Shown here: one piece after another, positions 8,746 to 17,263 of the stretch | Numbering within the stretch: the stretch's first letter is position 1 | Layout: the number at the start of each line of letters is the position of its first letter | NCBI RefSeq assembly: GCF_029850875.1 | Contig: NZ_JAOVAM010000002.1 | Location: 248,001 to 312,000 of the forward strand | DNA: 64,000 bases | Reading direction: 5' to 3' | Origin: Rothia similimucilaginosa | Lineage (GTDB): Bacteria > Actinomycetota > Actinomycetes > Actinomycetales > Micrococcaceae | Notes under the pieces: model-generated | What the model was told of the DNA's origin: nothing | The model's database searches: none | The model's input: only the letters and a program-made list of their open reading frames with translations | Made by a program: the position numbers and the translations under genes

Positions 8746-10023
8746 TTAGGCGGAAATAGCTTCTGCCTTTTCGATGTCTTCGTCGCGGATTTCTTTATCG
8801 GGGTTCACGCCGCTTGCCTTGGAGATACGCTCGGTCAGGGCTGCGATGGTTGCGTCACCGGTCACGTTGGTTGCGGTACCGAAGGAGTCCTGAGCCAGGT
8901 ATAGGGCAATCATCAGAGCAATCATGGAGGTGTCAAAGCCAAGCATGGACTGCAGCAGACCGATTGCGGTCATCACGCCACCGCCGGGAACGCCGGGAGC
9001 GGCCACCATCATCACGCCAAGCACCAGAATCATGGGGATCAGGCTACCAAAATCAGGGTGCTGACCGGTCATGAACAGCACTGCCACCGAGCAGGAGGTA
9101 ATGGTAATCATAGATCCGGAAAGGTGGATGGTTGCGCACAGCGGGATAGCGAAGTCCACTACGCGGGGAGAAATGCCAGCCTTCTTAGCTGAACGCACGG
9201 TCACCGGGATAGTTGCAGCCGAAGACTGGGTACCGATTGCGGTGAAGTATGCCGGGAGCATGGTCTTGAGCATCTGGATGGGGTTACGGCGGGAAATTGC
9301 ACCAGCCACCGAATACTGCAGGGCCAGGGTGACCCAGTGCAGGATAATCACCATGACAAAGACGAGGCCGAAGACCGAGAGAATCTTCGCTACCTGACCG
9401 GCGAGGGTCATGTTCGCGAACACGCCCACAATGTGCACCGGCAGCAGGGGGATAATTACGTAGCCGAGCATCTTTTCAACGATGACCTGGAAGTCCTCGA
9501 AGAGGTTCAGCATCGCACGGGTCTTCAGCGCGGTAATGCCCAGACCCAGGATGAAGGAGAGAATCAGCGCGCTGAGTACCCCCATAATCGGGGTTAGCTC
9601 GATGGAGATGTAACCCTTGGACAGTGCGTTCTCCGGGTTGTCGAATGATGCCAGCTGCTGACCCTGCAGAATGATGGGGTAGAGCAGCAGTGCGCAGGCC
9701 AGTGCCAGGAAGCCAGCAAGGATGCTGGAGATGTACGCCAGACCCACGGTGATACCGAGCATCTTACCGGCGCCCTGAGCGAGGGAACCAATGCCGGGCA
9801 CGATGAAGCCGATAATAATCAGCGGAATCGCGAAGCTCAGGAAAGCGCTGAATACGGTGGAGAAGGAGACGAAGATCTGCACAATGAGGTCAGTGGAGAT
9901 GGCTGCGCCGGTGGCGTCATTGATGCCGCTAATCATTCCGGGGGTCAGCGTGCCAATCAGCACGCCCGATGCGATGGCGATAATAATCCACGCGAGGAGG
10001 GGGAGTTTTTTGAGTACCTTCAT
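8746..10023 (-). CDS. Dicarboxylate/amino acid:cation symporter (DAACS family)
   Basis: The 425-residue membrane protein resembles GltP/DctA/SstT transporters that take up dicarboxylates or amino acids with Na+ or H+. Around residues 270-300 it carries GTQSSAATIPVTVRSAKKAG, the serine-rich re-entrant loop motif, followed by IPLCATIHLSGSMITI and the second loop AAPGVPGGGVMTA, then DSFGTATNVTGDATIAAL with the Asp and Asn of the cation/substrate site. Eight membrane helices with two hairpins fit this family. TGAGGAAAC precedes the ATG. The substrate is not determined by these motifs. Confidence 0.88.
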   Translation of the reverse strand: MKVLKKLPLLAWIIIAIASGVLIGTLTPGMISGINDATGAAISTDLIVQIFVSFSTVFSAFLSFAIPLIIIGFIVPGIGSLAQGAGKMLGITVGLAYISSILAGFLALACALLLYPIILQGQQLASFDNPENALSKGYISIELTPIMGVLSALILSFILGLGITALKTRAMLNLFEDFQVIVEKMLGYVIIPLLPVHIVGVFANMTLAGQVAKILSVFGLVFVMVIILHWVTLALQYSVAGAISRRNPIQMLKTMLPAYFTAIGTQSSAATIPVTVRSAKKAGISPRVVDFAIPLCATIHLSGSMITITSCSVAVLFMTGQHPDFGSLIPMILVLGVMMVAAPGVPGGGVMTAIGLLQSMLGFDTSMIALMIALYLAQDSFGTATNVTGDATIAALTERISKASGVNPDKEIRDEDIEKAEAISA

Positions 10024-10376
10024 AGTTTCCTCAATGAGGGTTCGTTGTGTTAAGTGCGGGAGGGGCCCTCACAGTCCGGTGAATCCTGTCGGTGAATTCT
10101 GGGTAGAGTTCTGCCTATGAATACACGGGGTGTGGGGGTTTCCTACGCTGGAGGCGATAATAAGGTTATATATTATCCGGAAACTGTATTATTATCCACC
10201 TTACACAGTGGCTTGGGGCACAATCTTTGGGAAGAAAACTCACCAAATACACCCCACCGGTACCTATATATGAGGTAAAACTCTTTCCACACACCCCATT
10301 ATTCCGCTATATGGCTATATGGCACAGCACCGGCACCCAATACGGCGCGGGCACCCCCCACAAGACTGACCAGACG

Positions 10377-10436
10377 CCATCACAAAACCAGCCATCACAA
10401 AACCAGCCATCACGAAACCCTCTGTCACGAAGTTAG
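10377..10436. repeat. Four 15-base tandem repeats before polA
   Basis: Two identical copies of CCATCACAAAACCAG (10377 and 10392) are followed by two diverged copies (10407 and 10422). The array ends 24 bases before the polA -10 hexamer. Confidence 0.85.
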
Positions 10437-10459
10437 CCACCGAGAAAACTCAGACTCGA

Positions 10460-10465
10460 TACACT
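10460..10465 (+). promoter_or_regulatory. Probable -10 element of a leaderless polA transcript
   Basis: TACACT lies with 6 bases between it and the GTG start of polA, so transcription would begin at or next to the start codon. No usual Shine-Dalgarno spacing is available. The -35 region is not clear. Confidence 0.5.
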
Positions 10466-10471
10466 AGAGGG

Positions 10472-13471
10472 GTGACTACAGAGAACAAAACCCTCCTGCT
10501 CATTGACGGACACTCCCTCGCCCTACGCTCCTTCTTCGGTATCTACACCATGGCCGAAAAGACCGGACAGCACATCTTCGTGCGCAGCGACGGCCAACAC
10601 ACCGAAGCCGTCCACGCCTTCCTCTCCACCCTGCTGAGCATCATCAAAGACAACCAGCCCAGCCACATCGCCGTAGCCTTCGACCTGCCCGGCGGCACCT
10701 TCCGTACCGCCGAATACGGCGAATACAAGGGCGGTCGCAACGCCATCCCTGAAGCCTTCAACGGCCAGATCGACCTCATCAAAAAGATGCTTGGCGCGCT
10801 CAATATCCCCGCGCTCACCTACGAAAACTACGAAGCCGACGACATCGTCGCAACCCTCACCCACCGCGGTATCGAAGCCGGCTACCAGGTCCTCATCCTC
10901 TCCGGCGACCGCGACATCTTCCAGCTTGTCACCGACGACGTCACCCTGCTCTACCCGGTCACCACCGGCCCCTCCAAAGGTATTCAGCGCATGGACCCCG
11001 CCGCCGTCGAAAAGAAAACCAAGGTGCCCCCGCACATGTACCCCGACCTTGCCGCCCTCACCGGCGAACAGGCGGACAACCTGCCCGGCGTGCCCGGCGT
11101 GGGCCCCGGCTTCGCCGCCAAGTGGCTCAGCGAATACGGTTCCCTCGATGCCATCATTGAAAACAGCGACAAAATTGGCGGCAAAAAGGGAGAGGCGCTA
11201 CGCGAAAACATCGACAACGTGGTGCGCAACCGCCGTCTCAACCAGCTTGTCAAGGACCTTGACCTGAACGTCACTCTCGAAGACGCCGCATTCACCCCCG
11301 ACCTGGATGCACTCAACACCTTCTTCGACGAAGTAGAGTTCCGCACCATCCGCAAGCGTGCAGCCGACACCCTCGGCCCCATCGTGCGCGCCGCAGGCTC
11401 CACAAGTTCAGCCGCAGAAGCAGGGGAGGAGGGTGCAACCAAGAAGGCACCCACAGGCCCCGTCTACGCACCCATTGCTACCAGTGCACCCACCAAAAAC
11501 GCAGACGCAGCGGCATTCCGCGCCTTCTGCGCCGCCGCAGCCGAAGAAAACTACGGTAGTGACGAACAGGGCGCGCCCATTGCCGTACCCGAACGCCTCG
11601 AAGGTGCCGTGACCCTCTACCCGGTCACCAGCCTGCCCGTAGCGCGCCCCGCCATCGGCGACGCACCCGCCGTCAAGGTCACCAAAACCAAGATCCGCGC
11701 CGCCGAAGAAAACCCCGAACTGCTCGGCATGCTCCTCACCAGCAAGAGCATCAGCCTCTGGATTGACACCCGCACCATCGACCCGGAACTCGACGCCGCC
11801 CTCGCCGCCTGGCTCTCCGATGAAGCAGCCCGCAAAATCGTCATGGACCTCAAAAACCAGCGCAAACTCCTGCGCGCCTACGGCTACGAACTCGCCGGCG
11901 CCGTCGAAGACCCCGCACTGTCCTCCTACATGTGCGGCTTCATCCCCACCGCAACCCGTAAGCTCTTCTCCGAACGCATGGAAGACGTCGCCGAACGCTA
12001 CCTCTGGATCCCCAAGGACCCCTACGCGCAGCTCGTCTTCCAGCCCGAAGAAGAGGCAGCACCCTCCCTCTTCAGCCTGCCTGGCGAAGCCGAACCCGTC
12101 GAAAACCTGCGCTACTTCACGCAAATCAGCCGCATCATCCACGAACTCGCGCGCCTGCTGCACTTTGAAATGGAAGAGCACGGCCAGCTGAAAGTCTACG
12201 AAGAAATCGAACTGCCGTTGCTCTACGTCCTCGCAGACATGGAACAGGCAGGCATCGCCGTCTCTGACGCACTCCTGACCGAACTGCACGACACCTTCTC
12301 GGCACGTGCCGCCCAGTCACAGGACGCCGCACGCGCCATCATCGGCGACACCGTCGAAACCGACGACGGCGAAGAACCCCTCAACCTCGCCTCCGTCAAA
12401 CAGCTGCAGACCGTGCTCTTCAACAAGCTCGCCCTGCCGCATACCCGCAAAATCAAGTCTGGCTACTCCACTGACGCCGAATCCGTCACCGAACTGCTCT
12501 CCAAAATCTCCCCGGAGTCCGACGGTGCCGCATTCCTCGCTGCGCTCGCCGCCTACCGCGACAACATCAAACTCGTCCAGACCGTCGAAGGCCTGCAGAA
12601 AGCAGCCGCCGACGACGGACGCGTGCACACCACCTTCCAGCAGGGTGCCGCCTCCACCGGTCGACTCTCCTCAACCGCGCCGAACCTGCAGAACATCCCG
12701 ATCCGCACCGAGGAAGGCCGCCGCATCCGTGGAGCCTTCATCGTCGCGCCTGCACCCGTTGACGGCGTGGAGTACGAGGGTCTGCTCACCGCCGACTACT
12801 CGCAGATCGAAATGCGCATCATGGTGCACCTCGCCGCCGATGAGAAGCTTATTGCAGCCTACGAAGCGGGGGAGGACCTGCACCGTTACGTTGGCTCCGA
12901 AGTCTTCGGCGTAGCCCCCGAAGAAGTCACCCCCGAGCAGCGCTCCAAGGTCAAGGCAATGTCCTACGGTCTGGCATACGGCCTGTCCCGATTCGGCCTC
13001 GCCAAGCAGCTGAACATCAGCTCCGACGAGGCAGGCGAACTGCGCACCAACTACTTCAAGCGCTTCGGACGCGTGGGACGATTCCTGCGCGGTGTGCTCA
13101 AGCAGGCACACCAGGACGGCTACACCGAAACCATTTTCGGCCGCCGCCGCGTGCTGTCCGACCTGGACTCGCCCAACCGCGTACGCCGTGAAGCCGCCGA
13201 ACGCGCCGCCCTCAACGCCCCGATTCAGGGCACCGCCGCGGACATCATCAAGATCGCCATGATCAGCATTCACCGCCGCCTGCGCGAAGAGGGCTTCAAG
13301 ACCCGGATGCTGCTGCAGGTGCACGACGAAATTATCCTTGAGGTCGCTACCGGTGAGCGTGAAGCTGCCGAACGCTTGCTAGCCGAGGAGATGAGCGGTG
13401 CCGCATCCCTGCGTGTTCCTCTGGATGTGCAGGTCGGCTGGGGCAAGTCCTGGCAGGAGGCGGGCCACTAG
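10472..13471 (+). CDS. polA: DNA polymerase I
   Basis: PolA fills repair gaps and removes RNA primers. The 999-residue product is longer than typical actinobacterial homologues (about 900), because of a low-complexity Ala/Pro-rich insert at about residues 305-350. Order of domains: 5'-nuclease (LLLIDGHSLALRSFF, YEADDIVATL, LSGDRDIFQLV, helix-hairpin-helix DNLPGVPGVGPGFAAKWL), a 3'-5' exonuclease-like domain (about 410-560) in which the usual DxE active-site motif is not evident (IDTRT), so proofreading is probably absent, and the polymerase domain with motif A LLTADYSQIEMRIM, motif B RSKVKAMSYGLAYG and motif C LLQVHDEII. Confidence 0.97.
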   Translation: MTTENKTLLLIDGHSLALRSFFGIYTMAEKTGQHIFVRSDGQHTEAVHAFLSTLLSIIKDNQPSHIAVAFDLPGGTFRTAEYGEYKGGRNAIPEAFNGQIDLIKKMLGALNIPALTYENYEADDIVATLTHRGIEAGYQVLILSGDRDIFQLVTDDVTLLYPVTTGPSKGIQRMDPAAVEKKTKVPPHMYPDLAALTGEQADNLPGVPGVGPGFAAKWLSEYGSLDAIIENSDKIGGKKGEALRENIDNVVRNRRLNQLVKDLDLNVTLEDAAFTPDLDALNTFFDEVEFRTIRKRAADTLGPIVRAAGSTSSAAEAGEEGATKKAPTGPVYAPIATSAPTKNADAAAFRAFCAAAAEENYGSDEQGAPIAVPERLEGAVTLYPVTSLPVARPAIGDAPAVKVTKTKIRAAEENPELLGMLLTSKSISLWIDTRTIDPELDAALAAWLSDEAARKIVMDLKNQRKLLRAYGYELAGAVEDPALSSYMCGFIPTATRKLFSERMEDVAERYLWIPKDPYAQLVFQPEEEAAPSLFSLPGEAEPVENLRYFTQISRIIHELARLLHFEMEEHGQLKVYEEIELPLLYVLADMEQAGIAVSDALLTELHDTFSARAAQSQDAARAIIGDTVETDDGEEPLNLASVKQLQTVLFNKLALPHTRKIKSGYSTDAESVTELLSKISPESDGAAFLAALAAYRDNIKLVQTVEGLQKAAADDGRVHTTFQQGAASTGRLSSTAPNLQNIPIRTEEGRRIRGAFIVAPAPVDGVEYEGLLTADYSQIEMRIMVHLAADEKLIAAYEAGEDLHRYVGSEVFGVAPEEVTPEQRSKVKAMSYGLAYGLSRFGLAKQLNISSDEAGELRTNYFKRFGRVGRFLRGVLKQAHQDGYTETIFGRRRVLSDLDSPNRVRREAAERAALNAPIQGTAADIIKIAMISIHRRLREEGFKTRMLLQVHDEIILEVATGEREAAERLLAEEMSGAASLRVPLDVQVGWGKSWQEAGH

Positions 13472-13490
13472 GCTCAGCTCCTCAGTTCCC

Positions 13491-13580
13491 GCTTGGAAAA
13501 TAGTGCTCATCCTGGGGGCCACTTGGAAAGGCGGTGCTCAGCTTTGCTCCGCACGGAAAGCGGTATTCGTCCTCGTTCCT
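13491..13580. repeat. Three degenerate 30-base tandem repeats
   Basis: Copies begin with CTTGGAAA at 13492 and 13522 and with CACGGAAA at 13552, exactly 30 bases apart. Read on the minus strand they encode three ten-residue units of form xDExxFPxGx (EDEYRFPCGA, KLSTAFPSGP, QDEHYFPSGN). Confidence 0.75.
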
Positions 13581-13628
13581 ACAGGGGCACCCCCACCCTT
13601 CCCAGGTTGAGAGGAACGAGGACGAACG
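13566..13628 (+). terminator. Inverted repeat after polA, possible terminator
   Basis: TTCGTCCTCGTTCC pairs perfectly with GGAACGAGGACGAA, enclosing about 34 bases. It begins inside the last 30-base repeat. No T-run follows, so the terminator role is uncertain. Confidence 0.5.
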
Positions 13629-13679
13629 TTGTCCCCTCATCACCCCCTCCGCAAACTGCAACTCTAAAACCGCAAATAA

Positions 13680-13732
13680 GTACGGGAATCCCGGGCGCGT
13701 AACCATTGACGACACGCCCGGGATTCCCGTAC
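13680..13732. repeat. Perfect 18-bp inverted repeat
   Basis: GTACGGGAATCCCGGGCG (13680-13697) pairs with CGCCCGGGATTCCCGTAC (13715-13732). It may terminate transcription from polA or be a stable mRNA-end structure; no T-run is present. Confidence 0.7.
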
Positions 13733-13952
13733 ACTGTTAATCGCGTGTACCAACGTACGGGTTTTCTATGCTCTTTTTCTCCTTAAGAAAACGGGGAGAA
13801 AACGGGCATAGACCGCTCGCACACCCTGCCTAGAGCATCTGCTTCCGGTGGGTGGTACACAATGTAAGTATCCGTCAGCTCGACGTTTCCTCACCCCATT
13901 CAAAGGTGCTAGCGGTCCTATGCCGTGCGCGCCGGGGTGAAAAAGTGAGCCG

Positions 13953-14002
13953 GTCGACGCCTCCACCCGGGGGTGTTGAGTGGTGAACCGGCAGCGTCGA
14001 CC
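13953..14002 (+). promoter_or_regulatory. Hairpin in the rpsA leader
   Basis: GGTCGACGC pairs with GCGTCGACC around a 32-base loop, ending 30 bases before the rpsA ATG. In several bacteria S1 represses its own mRNA through leader structure; whether this hairpin does so is inference. Confidence 0.4.
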
Positions 14003-14032
14003 TATTAGAAACCCAATTGGAGCCCTCACTAC

Positions 14033-15487
14033 ATGAGCACCAACATCCCTCAGGTCGCAATCAACGACATCGGCGACGAGCAGGCATTCCTCGAGGCTGT
14101 CGAGAAGACCATTAAGGTCTTCAACGACGGCGATCTCGTCTCCGGCCAGGTCGTTAAGATCGACCACGATGAGGTTCTGCTCGACATCGGTTACAAGACC
14201 GAAGGCGTCATTCCCTCCCGCGAGCTGTCCATCAAGCACGACATCGACCCCTCTGAGGTTGTCGAGCTCGGCTCCGAGGTTGAGGCACTCGTCCTCACCA
14301 AGGAGGACAAGGAAGGTCGCCTGATCCTTTCCAAGAAGCGCGCACAGTACGAGCGTGCATGGGGCGACATCGAGAAGGTCAAGGAAAACGACGGTGTCGT
14401 TACCGGTACCGTTATCGAGGTTGTCAAGGGTGGCCTTATCCTCGACATCGGTCTGCGTGGCTTCCTGCCCGCATCTCTCGTTGAGATGCGCCGCGTCCGC
14501 GACCTCGCACCTTACATCGGTCAGCAGATCGAAGCTAAGATCATCGAGCTGGACAAGAACCGCAACAACGTTGTTCTGTCCCGCCGTGCATACCTGGAAG
14601 AGACTCAGTCCGCTGTTCGCTCCTCCTTCCTCAACGAGCTGGAGAAGGGTCAGGTCCGCGAGGGCGTTGTCTCCTCCATCGTCAACTTCGGTGCATTCGT
14701 GGACCTGGGTGGCGTGGACGGTCTGGTTCACGTTTCCGAGCTGTCCTGGAAGCACATCGACCACCCGTCCGAGGTTGTCGAGGTTGGCCAGCCCGTTACC
14801 GTCGAGGTTCTCGAGGTGGACCTGGACCGCGAGCGCGTGTCCCTGTCCCTCAAGGCAACCCAGGAAGATCCGTGGCAGGCATTTGCTCGCACCCACGCTC
14901 TGGGTCAGATTGTGCCCGGCAAGGTCACCAAGCTCGTTCCCTTCGGTGCATTCGTGCGCGTTGAGGACGGCATCGAGGGCCTCGTCCACATCTCCGAGCT
15001 GGCAACCCGCCACGTTGACTTGGCTGAGCAGGTCGTCTCCGTTGGTGAAGAGGTCTTCGTTAAGATCATCGACATCGACATGGACCGCCGCCGCATCTCC
15101 CTGTCCCTCAAGCAGGCAAACGAGGGCGTTGACCCCAACGCTACCGAGTTTGACCCCGCTCTGTACGGCATGGCTGCAGAGTATGACGAGGCTGGCAACT
15201 ACAAGTACCCCGAGGGCTTCGACCCCGAGGCTAACGAGTGGCTGGAAGGCTTCGACGCACAGCGCGAGGCTTGGGAAGCACAGTACGCAGAGGCACAGGC
15301 TCGCTTTGAGGCTCACAAGGTTCAGGTTGCTAAGGCTCTCGAGGCTGACGCAGAGGCTGCAGCAGCAGCTCCCGCAGCAGCTGAGCCCGCACCGACCTCT
15401 TATTCCTCCGAGGAGCCCGCTTCCGCAGGTACCCTCGCATCGGATGAGGCACTGGCTGAGCTCCGCAAGAAGCTGACCGGCAACTAA
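14033..15487 (+). CDS. rpsA: 30S ribosomal protein S1
   Basis: S1 binds mRNA on the 30S subunit during initiation. The 484-residue product has four S1 OB-fold repeats at about residues 33-105, 120-190, 205-277 and 290-362, each with motifs such as GAFVDLGGVDGLVHVSELSW and DRERVSLSLKATQEDPW; this four-repeat form is normal for actinobacteria, against six in E. coli. A long acidic, Ala-rich tail ends in DEALAELRKKLTGN. Codon use is strongly biased as in highly expressed genes. The start has GGAG 10 bases upstream. It lies between polA and coaE as in mycobacteria. Confidence 0.97.
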   Translation: MSTNIPQVAINDIGDEQAFLEAVEKTIKVFNDGDLVSGQVVKIDHDEVLLDIGYKTEGVIPSRELSIKHDIDPSEVVELGSEVEALVLTKEDKEGRLILSKKRAQYERAWGDIEKVKENDGVVTGTVIEVVKGGLILDIGLRGFLPASLVEMRRVRDLAPYIGQQIEAKIIELDKNRNNVVLSRRAYLEETQSAVRSSFLNELEKGQVREGVVSSIVNFGAFVDLGGVDGLVHVSELSWKHIDHPSEVVEVGQPVTVEVLEVDLDRERVSLSLKATQEDPWQAFARTHALGQIVPGKVTKLVPFGAFVRVEDGIEGLVHISELATRHVDLAEQVVSVGEEVFVKIIDIDMDRRRISLSLKQANEGVDPNATEFDPALYGMAAEYDEAGNYKYPEGFDPEANEWLEGFDAQREAWEAQYAEAQARFEAHKVQVAKALEADAEAAAAAPAAAEPAPTSYSSEEPASAGTLASDEALAELRKKLTGN

Positions 15488-15561
15488 TCTGCCGCTCAGG
15501 TGAGCACTCATCAGGCATAATAGCCGATAGGTAACCCCGGCGTGGGGTGCCTAGAGCAGAG

Positions 15562-15599
15562 GAACCCCCTCATCTCCCGTTTGGGAGGTGAGGGGGTTC
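15562..15599 (+). terminator. Terminator after rpsA
   Basis: GAACCCCCTCATCTCCC pairs with GGGAGGTGAGGGGGTTC (one wobble) around a 4-base loop, followed by TTTG. It stands between rpsA and the convergent coaE. Confidence 0.85.
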
Positions 15600-15686
15600 T
15601 TTGCGTTATTGGGGTTTTGGAGCTGGGCGCGTTGGGAGCCGGAGGGCGTGTGCCCGGTGTTGCCGGGGAAGATTTTTAGGTGGCTT

Positions 15687-16322
15687 TTAGGCGGCAATCA
15701 TTTGCGCCCACACGGCGTGCACCTGCTTGGCGGTCTCCTCCAGCGAGCCGCCATTATCAATAATCCAGGTTGCAACCGCCTCACGCTGCTCGTCGGTTGC
15801 CTGTGCGGCGATGCGGGCGCGCGCATCCTCCTCACTCATACCGCGCGAAGATACGAGGCGTTGCAGGCGAGTCGCTAGGGGAGTGCGCACCACGACCACA
15901 CCCTCAAAGGCGGATGGGTTGCCGGTCTCCACGAGCAGGGGAATGTCCTCAAGTACCACGCCACTAAAACCGGGTTCGGACTGCGCCTGCTCCACCAGCT
16001 GCGTGGCACGCTCACGAATAGCGGGATGCACAATTGCGTTCAGACGCAGGCGCGCCTGCTCATCATTGAACACGATACGCGCCAGGGCGGGGCGGTTGAG
16101 GCGGCTGTCCTCATCGAGCAGATGTTCACCGAACTCTGCGACCGTGCGGGCGAGCACCGCCTCGCCGGGCTCCATGAGGGAGCGGGAGATGGCGTCCGCA
16201 TCTACCAGGAATGCGCCCTGCTCAACGAAAAGGGAAGCGATGGTGCTTTTGCCGCTGCCGATACCGCCGGTGAGGGCGTAACGGCGCAGGGCAACGGATG
16301 CGGGGAAAGAAGGCTGGGGCAT
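15687..16322 (-). CDS. coaE: Dephospho-CoA kinase
   Basis: CoaE phosphorylates the ribose 3'-OH of dephospho-CoA, the last step of coenzyme A synthesis. The 211-residue protein has the P-loop LTGGIGSGKSTIA near residue 18, the substrate-binding VDADAISR near 40, the NRPALARIVF segment and LEDIPLLVETG (lid and CoA-binding region), and ends at normal length without the C-terminal GrpB-like domain that some actinobacterial CoaE proteins carry. AGGAG lies 9 bases before the ATG. Unlike the mycobacterial order, it is on the strand opposite to rpsA. Confidence 0.95.
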   Translation of the reverse strand: MPQPSFPASVALRRYALTGGIGSGKSTIASLFVEQGAFLVDADAISRSLMEPGEAVLARTVAEFGEHLLDEDSRLNRPALARIVFNDEQARLRLNAIVHPAIRERATQLVEQAQSEPGFSGVVLEDIPLLVETGNPSAFEGVVVVRTPLATRLQRLVSSRGMSEEDARARIAAQATDEQREAVATWIIDNGGSLEETAKQVHAVWAQMIAA

Positions 16323-16381
16323 GAGACGGTGCTCCTGACGGGCTGTGCCACAATAGATAGGTACTGATCAGAGGAGGACAC

Positions 16382-17068
16382 ATGCAGGAAGAAACTCGCG
16401 CCAACCGATACCTTGTGCCGCGCGGCGATGAGCCCTATGAGAGCCTCCTCGAAATTAAGCGTAGCGAATTTATTGGTCACATCAAGCGGGTGAGCACCGT
16501 TGAGGAGGCGCGCGCCTACATTGAGTCAGTGCGGAAGACCTACCACGACGCCCGCCACGTGTGTTCGGCGTTCATTATTGGTGCTGACCGCGATATTCAG
16601 CGTTCTTCCGATGACGGTGAGCCCGCCGGTACCGCCGGTGTGCCGATGATGCAGGCGCTACTGGTGCGTCAGACCCGCGAGGATGGCACTACCGACCTGT
16701 CGGATGTGGTTGCGGTGGTCGTGCGCTATTTCGGTGGCATTAAGCTCGGTGCCGGTGGTCTGGTGCGTGCCTACACTGATTCTGTGGTGCAGACCCTGGA
16801 TGGCGCGTTATTCGATTCGCGTGAGCGTCTGCGCGTGGGTAAGGTGCCCAGTTCGCATGCGGATGCTGGCCGCCTGGAGAACGAGATCCGTGCCGCCGGT
16901 CTGAATGTGCTGGGTACCGAGTACAGCGCGGAGGGCGCCATGATTTCCCTGGGCGTGTTTGACCGCCCGGAGGAGCTGGCGCGTGCCGAGGAACTGGTGG
17001 TGAGCTTGAGTTCCGGCGCGGCTAGCGTGACCTGGGGCGATACGCAGTGGGTGGATTTGCCGGTCTAG
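16382..17068 (+). CDS. YigZ/IMPACT family protein
   Basis: The 228-residue product matches the YigZ family: N-terminal IMPACT domain with EIKRSEFIGHIKRVSTVEEARAYIE, YHDARHVCSAFIIG, SSDDGEPAGTAGVPM and VVAVVVRYFGGIKLGAGGLVRAY, then a C-terminal DUF1949-like ferredoxin-fold part. Eukaryotic IMPACT regulates Gcn2; bacterial relatives are cytoplasmic and their role is poorly defined, with suggested links to ribosome or tRNA binding. GAGGAGG stands before the ATG. It is divergent from coaE, the two starts being about 60 bases apart. Confidence 0.9.
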   Translation: MQEETRANRYLVPRGDEPYESLLEIKRSEFIGHIKRVSTVEEARAYIESVRKTYHDARHVCSAFIIGADRDIQRSSDDGEPAGTAGVPMMQALLVRQTREDGTTDLSDVVAVVVRYFGGIKLGAGGLVRAYTDSVVQTLDGALFDSRERLRVGKVPSSHADAGRLENEIRAAGLNVLGTEYSAEGAMISLGVFDRPEELARAEELVVSLSSGAASVTWGDTQWVDLPV

Positions 17069-17263
17069 GTTACCGGCCCCTAGATTCCCGCTCCCAGATT
17101 TCCTCCTAGGTTTCCGGGCTAAAGCGCCTGTGTAAAGCTCTCAAAACCTAAAACATAGCTCAACCTTAGTTAATAGTTACTCTAACCCTAGTATTTGCCT
17201 GTTTTTGTTGCTAGGGTAGAAGGAGTGTCAAAAGGCTTATCCAATATCTGAGGTCGTGAAAAC

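Larger units (their letters stand above)
10024..10471. other. Gene-free interval upstream of polA
   Basis: About 450 bases between divergent symporter and polA genes. The middle is AT-rich (10150-10210). A small open frame at 10227-10436 has no ribosome site and ends in the 15-base repeats listed separately; it is not considered a gene. The right end holds the likely polA promoter. Confidence 0.6.
13472..14032. other. Gene-free interval between polA and rpsA
   Basis: About 560 bases. The left part holds three 30-base tandem repeats and two long inverted repeats, listed separately; the right part is the rpsA promoter and leader. Open frames on either strand here lack ribosome sites. Confidence 0.6.

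Noticed and set aside
10227-10436. 69-codon ORF with SQNQP repeats before polA
   Set aside because: No ribosome site and it is mostly promoter-region repeat DNA; kept as a repeat only.
10377-10436. CRISPR-like array
   Set aside because: The repeats are contiguous 15-mers without spacers; no cas gene nearby.
11408-12289. 293-residue minus-strand frame
   Set aside because: Antisense to polA; composition is the mirror of its GC-rich codons.
13766-15511. 581-residue open frame on the minus strand
   Set aside because: It is antisense to rpsA and arises from that gene's biased codons; no ribosome site or family motif.
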